Below are positions 59,634-64,000 of a stretch of 64,000 nt of DNA, piece by piece (position 1 is the stretch's first letter; each line of letters opens with the position of its first letter). Position numbers and translations under genes: made by a program. Source of the stretch: UBA4416 sp040386075 (GTDB lineage: Bacteria; Bacteroidota; Bacteroidia; B-17B0; Aurantibacillaceae); the NCBI GenBank assembly GCA_040386075.1, contig JAZKGE010000027.1, positions 62,001-126,000 of the forward strand, written 5' to 3'. The notes under the pieces are model-generated. The model was not told where the DNA came from. It was given only the letters and a program-made list of their open reading frames with translations, and did no database searches.

Positions 59634-61784
59634 ATGAACAAAATATATAAAATTGTAGCGATCTTTTTTTTCACAGCATCAATTGCAGCAGCACAGAATG
59701 TTGAGTTCGAGAAATCTAACTTTCCTGATAAGAAGGATCAGTTGAAAGAAGCCAAAAAAAGCCTGGAAGATGGGAAAGACGCTTTTGACCTGGGTAAAAA
59801 GGAATATGACTTTGTATTAGAAGGTTATGTAGCAAAAAACAAGTATTATCCAGTGAGTCGTAAAGATTATCAACGTGCAGGTGACATCTATTTTAAACAA
59901 GCTCAGCCTCTTTTAGCAAGAGCTCAGGATTTTAATCCTAATAATGCCCTACTAAATTACATGATGGGAATCGTTAGTTTTAACCTGAATCCACAATCTG
60001 ATAACGCAACAAAATATTTAGAGAAAGCTATTTCTTTAAACGGCAAGATACCCGCAGATGCAGCTTACTTTTTAGGTTGGGCATATCAATTCCAGCTAAA
60101 ATGGGATGAGGCGATCAGATATTATCAGTTGCATATAAATGTTTTAAATGCGGATCCTAAAGAAAATGCGTTTGCCATCGAGGATGCTAATAAAAAGATC
60201 GCTGAATGTAAGATCGGAAAAAAAGAATCTGCCAATCCACAACGTGTATTTGTAGATAATTTGGGAACCAACATCAATACATCTTATCCTGAGTATAGTG
60301 CTTTTATTTCTGCGGATGAATCGATGATGGTTTTAACAGCGCGCAGAGAAAATTCGACAGGTGGTAAGATCGATGAAAGTGATAGCTGGCCCTTTGAAGA
60401 TCTTTACCAGTCTTTTAAAGTAAATGGCAAATGGACCCCGGCACAAAATTTTGGGCCGTTGGTAAACAGTGTGGAGCATGATGCTACAGCGGGTTTATCC
60501 GGTGATGGTACAACCATGTTCATCTTTAAATATAAAGAGAAAGACGGAGGTGATATTTATACCAGTAATTTAGTTGGAAACGGTTGGACAAAACCGGAAC
60601 ACTTGAATAAGAACATTAACTCTAAATGGCATGAGTCATCAGTGAGTTTATCTTATGATGGAAAGCGCTTGTATTTTATCAGCGACCGTGAAGGAAACAT
60701 GGGAGCTGGTGATATTTATTATTCTGATAAAGATGTAAAAGGCGAATGGGGGCCTGCAGTTAATGCCGGCCCACAGTTGAATACTAAATATGGGGAAGAA
60801 GGTGTATTTGTACACCCGGATGGAAAGACCATTTATTTCAGTTCAAAGGATCACAACACAATGGGTGGTTATGATATTTTTAAATCAACATTTGAAAATG
60901 GTAAATGGGGTGAGCCTGTTAATTTAGGTTACCCTATCAACGGACCCGATGATGACGTCTTTTTTGTAATTAGCGGTAGCGGTAATCACGGGTATTTTGC
61001 CTCTTCCAAACAAGGCGGTTACGGTGATAAAGATATTTATAAGATCACTTTCCTTGGGCCTGAAAAACCACCGGTTGTTATGAACGAAGATAATTTATTG
61101 GCAAGTGTTGCAGCTCCGGTTAGCGAATTTAAAGCAGAAAAAATTGTAAGCAGTGGCCCTAAGATGACCATCTTAAAAGGTGTTATCTCTGATGCTAAAA
61201 CATATAATTTATTAGAAGCAACGATCGAGTTAATTGATAATACCTTGAATGACGTGATTGCTACTTTCAAATCCAATAGTACCACAGGTAAATACCTGGT
61301 GTCGTTACCGGGAGGAAAAAACTATGGTATTGCGGTTAAAAAAGACGGTTACTTATTTCACTCTGAAAATTTTGACTTAAAACTAACAGAAGAGTACCAG
61401 GAGGTAGAAAAAAATATTGCCTTAAAACCAATAGAAGTTGGTCAGTCGATCATTTTGAAAAATATTTTCTTTGATTTTGATAAAGCAACCATTCGTTCTG
61501 AATCAGCCAATGAGTTGGACCGTTTAATTAAATTACTGACGGAGAATCCAACTTTAAAGATCGAGTTAGGCAGTCATACAGATAGCAAAGGTAGTGATGA
61601 TTATAACCAAAAATTATCGCAGTCGCGTTCACAATCAGTTGTTACCTATTTGATAGGAAAAGGAATTTCAGCAGACCGTTTGGTGGCGAAAGGATATGGT
61701 GAGAGTGTTCCGGTAGCAACCAACGACACTGATGCAGGGAGGCAGGAAAACAGGAGAACTGAATTTAAAATCCTGAGCAAATAA
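59634..61784 (+). CDS. PorE-like OmpA-family protein (TPR, PD40 propeller, CarbReg, OmpA)
   Basis: 716 residues. Signal peptide ends near AAAQ. Domains in order: TPR-like region (about 60-190, FNPNNALLNYMMGIVSFNLNP), PD40/WD40-type propeller (about 215-480, with the blade signatures SYDGKRLYFISDREGNMGAGDIYYS and HPDGKTIYFSSKDHNTMGGYDIFKS), a carboxypeptidase-regulatory-like domain (about 510-590, LKGVISDAKTYNLLEATIEL), and an OmpA C-terminal peptidoglycan-binding domain (from 610, ILKNIFFDFDKATIRSES, HTDSKGSDDYNQKLSQSRS). This order is that of PorE in the type IX secretion system of Porphyromonas, but similar paralogues exist, so function in T9SS is a proposal. Confidence 0.88.
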   Translation: MNKIYKIVAIFFFTASIAAAQNVEFEKSNFPDKKDQLKEAKKSLEDGKDAFDLGKKEYDFVLEGYVAKNKYYPVSRKDYQRAGDIYFKQAQPLLARAQDFNPNNALLNYMMGIVSFNLNPQSDNATKYLEKAISLNGKIPADAAYFLGWAYQFQLKWDEAIRYYQLHINVLNADPKENAFAIEDANKKIAECKIGKKESANPQRVFVDNLGTNINTSYPEYSAFISADESMMVLTARRENSTGGKIDESDSWPFEDLYQSFKVNGKWTPAQNFGPLVNSVEHDATAGLSGDGTTMFIFKYKEKDGGDIYTSNLVGNGWTKPEHLNKNINSKWHESSVSLSYDGKRLYFISDREGNMGAGDIYYSDKDVKGEWGPAVNAGPQLNTKYGEEGVFVHPDGKTIYFSSKDHNTMGGYDIFKSTFENGKWGEPVNLGYPINGPDDDVFFVISGSGNHGYFASSKQGGYGDKDIYKITFLGPEKPPVVMNEDNLLASVAAPVSEFKAEKIVSSGPKMTILKGVISDAKTYNLLEATIELIDNTLNDVIATFKSNSTTGKYLVSLPGGKNYGIAVKKDGYLFHSENFDLKLTEEYQEVEKNIALKPIEVGQSIILKNIFFDFDKATIRSESANELDRLIKLLTENPTLKIELGSHTDSKGSDDYNQKLSQSRSQSVVTYLIGKGISADRLVAKGYGESVPVATNDTDAGRQENRRTEFKILSK

Positions 61785-61790
61785 CGCTTT

Positions 61791-63029
61791 ATGCTTCGCA
61801 AAGCATGGGCTCATATTTCTTCTATTGGTATCAAACCAGAATATAATGATGTATTAGTTAAGCGAATCACATTAACAAACCAGTTTAGCATTGTCGCTAT
61901 GCTTGTTTTTTTATTCAGTGGGATTATTAACTACTCTCTGGGAGATAAGTTTTCAGCGGTATTAATCGAATGTTTGGTAATTACTTGTTTTATTGGTTTT
62001 TACTTAAATAAAATTCATTTGCATGGGGTTGCTATTTCCCTTGTATATACTATTATAAGTCTCGCTGCCTTTTATTTTGATTCTTATTCAGGATTTCTTT
62101 CAGGAACCTATCTATATTATTTTCCTCTTATTTTATCAATTGCCTTCACATTTGATATAAAGAAGGATAGAAAAAGGATGTTCATACATTTTTTTATCAT
62201 TATCCTTTCTTTAGGAATTAATATAGCAACCGATCGGGAATTATTTAGAAGCGATTTTTTGACGGATGATAAGCGTTCGCAAATGTTCGTATTTAACCTG
62301 CTGTTTAGCGCCCTGGCGCTTGGATTTTTCGTTTACATTATGATTCAAAATAATTTAAATGAGAATCAGCGTTATGAAATCCGTATCGCAGAACGAAAAC
62401 AATCCGAAAAAGCCATTCAGGAAGCTCTGGCAGAAAAAAATATTCTTATTGCCGAATTACATCACCGGGTTAAAAATAATTTGGCTATCATTTCCGGGCT
62501 TTTTAGTTTAAAGTTGAATGATGACTTGCATGAAGATGCAAAAAATGTATTACTGGAAAGCCGGAACCGTGTACGTTCCATGGCTTTGATCCATAATCGC
62601 TTATATAACAGCGATAATTTAACCGATGTGAATTTTGAGGAGTACGCCCGCGAACTGATCACAGAGATCAATTCTTCTTATCCTGCCATTGCTAATTCGG
62701 TGGTTATCAATACCAATATCAATGATGTTTCTATCAATGTAAATGCAGCTATTCCATGCGGCTTAATTTTAAATGAATTGCTTACCAATTGTTACAAGCA
62801 TGCCTTTACAGGAAAAAAAGAAGGGCAGGTTGAAGTTTCTTTTGTGAAAGAAAACGATGAGTATAAATTGATCGTTAAAGACAATGGAAGTGGCTTACCA
62901 CTTGATTATAATAGGAAGCAATCATTGGGCGTTACAGTAATTGAAGCCCTGAGCGAGCAATTGGATGGCACCTATAATTATTTAAGCCATAATGGCACCT
63001 GCTTTGAGTTGAAATTCAAATCTTCTTAA
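61791..63029 (+). CDS. HisKA_2-type sensor histidine kinase
   Basis: 412 residues. About six membrane helices in the first 190 residues, with no large extracellular domain. A coiled-coil linker follows, then HisKA_2 with H224 in LIAELHHRVKNNLAIISGLFSLKL, and a HATPase domain with CGLILNELLTNCYKHAF, DNGSGLP and SLGVTVIEALSEQL. Kinases of this group often pair with receiver-only regulators encoded elsewhere; no regulator is adjacent. It starts seven bases after the OmpA-family gene's stop, so it is cotranscribed with it. Confidence 0.9.
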   Translation: MLRKAWAHISSIGIKPEYNDVLVKRITLTNQFSIVAMLVFLFSGIINYSLGDKFSAVLIECLVITCFIGFYLNKIHLHGVAISLVYTIISLAAFYFDSYSGFLSGTYLYYFPLILSIAFTFDIKKDRKRMFIHFFIIILSLGINIATDRELFRSDFLTDDKRSQMFVFNLLFSALALGFFVYIMIQNNLNENQRYEIRIAERKQSEKAIQEALAEKNILIAELHHRVKNNLAIISGLFSLKLNDDLHEDAKNVLLESRNRVRSMALIHNRLYNSDNLTDVNFEEYARELITEINSSYPAIANSVVINTNINDVSINVNAAIPCGLILNELLTNCYKHAFTGKKEGQVEVSFVKENDEYKLIVKDNGSGLPLDYNRKQSLGVTVIEALSEQLDGTYNYLSHNGTCFELKFKSS

Positions 63030-63134
63030 GATAGGATTATTTAACAGTATTTTAAAATAAAACCAAATTAATATACCAACCGATTAAACAGTTTCTTCTT
63101 ATATTCGTTAATACAAATACCATATCATAAAACT

Positions 63135-64000
63135 ATGAGCACAGAACAACCTAAAAAAAAGAAAAGCCTTTTTAAAAGAATATTAAAATGGAGCGGAATA
63201 ACATTTTTAGTATTACTGATCTTGGTGATCGCAGCACCTTTTATCTTTAAAGATAAATTGGTTCAATTGGTAAAAGACGAAGCCAATAAGAGCTTAAATG
63301 CAAAAGTTGATTTTGGCGATTTCGACCTCACCTTATTTAGCTCATTCCCTGACTTCAGATTTAAAATTCAAAATGTAAGCGTTATCAATATAGAGCCTTT
63401 CAAAGGAGATACCTTAGCTTATATTAAAGAATTATCCTTTGATCTTAATATTAAAAGTGTGATCAGTGGCGATAAATACCAGGTAAACTCTTTAGTGATA
63501 GACGAACCAAAGATAAATGGTATTGTAATGGTTGATGGAAAAGCAAACTGGGATATTGCCAAAGCAAGTACAGACACTACAGTTGTTGAACCGACAGATA
63601 CTAGCGCTACTAAATTTGCGTTAAAGCTAAAATCGCTTGAAATCAAGCATGCTAATATTACTTATAATGATATGCAGGGAAATATGTCGGCCGTTTTAAA
63701 AGACATGAACTATACAATGAGTGGTGATTTCACCCAGGATATTTTCACATTAAGTAATTTATTGGAGATTGCAGAACTATCTTACAAAATGGATGGCGTT
63801 GGTTATTTGACCAAAGCAAAAACCCGTTTTAAGGCTGACCTGGATATGGATATGCCAAATATGAAATTTACGTTCAAAGAAAATGAATTTGATCTGAATG
63901 ATCTTGGATTATCATTTGATGGATTTGTATCGATGCCTAAGGAAGATATTACCATGGATCTGAAATTTGCAGCTAAACAAACCGAATTCAAATCTATTTT
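63135..64000 (+). CDS. AsmA-like protein (cut by window end)
   Basis: The frame opens at the ATG at 63135 and runs open to the window end, so about 288 N-terminal residues are visible. A basic start (MSTEQPKKKKSLFKRILKWSG) is followed by a membrane helix (ITFLVLLILVIAAPFIF) and the AsmA beginning (LVKDEANKSLNAKVDFGDFDLTLFSSFPDFRFKIQNVSVI). The same order of elements as in the AsmA-like gene at 7695: FPD-type motif and LNIKSVISGDKYQVNSLVIDEP. The two share a family, not close identity. Confidence 0.85.
   Translation, partial: MSTEQPKKKKSLFKRILKWSGITFLVLLILVIAAPFIFKDKLVQLVKDEANKSLNAKVDFGDFDLTLFSSFPDFRFKIQNVSVINIEPFKGDTLAYIKELSFDLNIKSVISGDKYQVNSLVIDEPKINGIVMVDGKANWDIAKASTDTTVVEPTDTSATKFALKLKSLEIKHANITYNDMQGNMSAVLKDMNYTMSGDFTQDIFTLSNLLEIAELSYKMDGVGYLTKAKTRFKADLDMDMPNMKFTFKENEFDLNDLGLSFDGFVSMPKEDITMDLKFAAKQTEFKSI

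Noticed and set aside
1..64000. rRNA, tRNA, CRISPR array, transposase or phage structural genes
   Set aside because: None was found by eye on either strand. A tRNA search program would be decisive for tRNAs in the short gaps.

Overview
The window is chromosomal DNA of a member of the phylum Bacteroidota. The evidence is the AT-rich composition, the lack of clear Shine-Dalgarno sequences, one good TTG-N20-TAnnTTTG promoter, and several families typical of that phylum: DUF7948, DUF5606, DUF4080 radical SAM, a PorE-like TPR/PD40/OmpA protein, SpoIIE phosphatases with TPR sensors, SigZ and YicC. I cannot place it below phylum level. No rRNA, tRNA, CRISPR array or prophage was found. Both window edges cut genes: a DUF7948 protein on the left and an AsmA-like protein on the right.

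Layout. 1-10.3 kb: cell-envelope and secreted proteins (DUF7948 protein, metallo-hydrolase, a large propeller/barrel protein, a small TSUP carrier, a DUF2179 membrane protein, an AsmA-like protein). 10.3-13.3 kb: oligoendopeptidase F between two inverted copies of a 260-290 bp MITE-like element, then a DUF5606 gene. 13.3-17.6 kb: class Ia ribonucleotide reductase (nrdB, nrdA) with a long leader before nrdA. 17.6-21.3 kb: an accessory patch with an OLD-type ATPase/nuclease, two broken ORF6N genes and an HExxH membrane protein. 21.3-30.3 kb: two paralogous TPR-TM-SpoIIE phosphatases around a DUF1573 gene, an OmpR-type two-component pair and a rhodanese protein. 30.3-36.7 kb: PepD, then a SigZ-type ECF sigma factor and a 41-residue Cys-rich peptide that share a promoter motif, then small genes including a methyltransferase/COQ7-like pair. 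36.8-43.3 kb: DUF4080 radical SAM protein, aldehyde dehydrogenase, a LytTR two-component pair, a PA0069-type radical SAM protein, and a GxxExxY gene enclosed exactly by a perfect inverted repeat. 43.3-46.5 kb: a tight pentapeptide-YciI-ChaN-thioredoxin operon. 46.5-51.8 kb: a minus-strand operon (yicC, small membrane protein, UbiA-like, SanA-like, SdiA-regulated-like) and a 555-residue orphan. 51.9-56.2 kb: ribD, DMT exporter, YigZ, a 16-residue-repeat protein, a class III aminotransferase. 56.2-64 kb: PBP4, TrmN6, a TPR protein, a PorE-like OmpA protein, a HisKA_2 kinase and the cut AsmA-like gene.

The most interesting signal is at 31.8-32.6 kb. The sigZ-like gene and the next small gene each carry TGCGTC, a T-rich spacer of 16 or 17 bases, then GTCTATAG. 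The small gene encodes a peptide with 13 cysteines in 41 residues, mostly as alternating Cys-X-Cys. The sigma factor itself ends in a Cys-rich tail. I read this as an autoregulated metal- or thiol-responsive sigma factor driving a metallothionein-like peptide. The second is the GxxExxY unit at 42.8-43.3 kb, where perfect 18-bp inverted arms touch the start codon on one side and the stop codon on the other. Several short dispersed palindromic repeats also recur in the window, one of them inside a coding sequence and one disrupting a gene.
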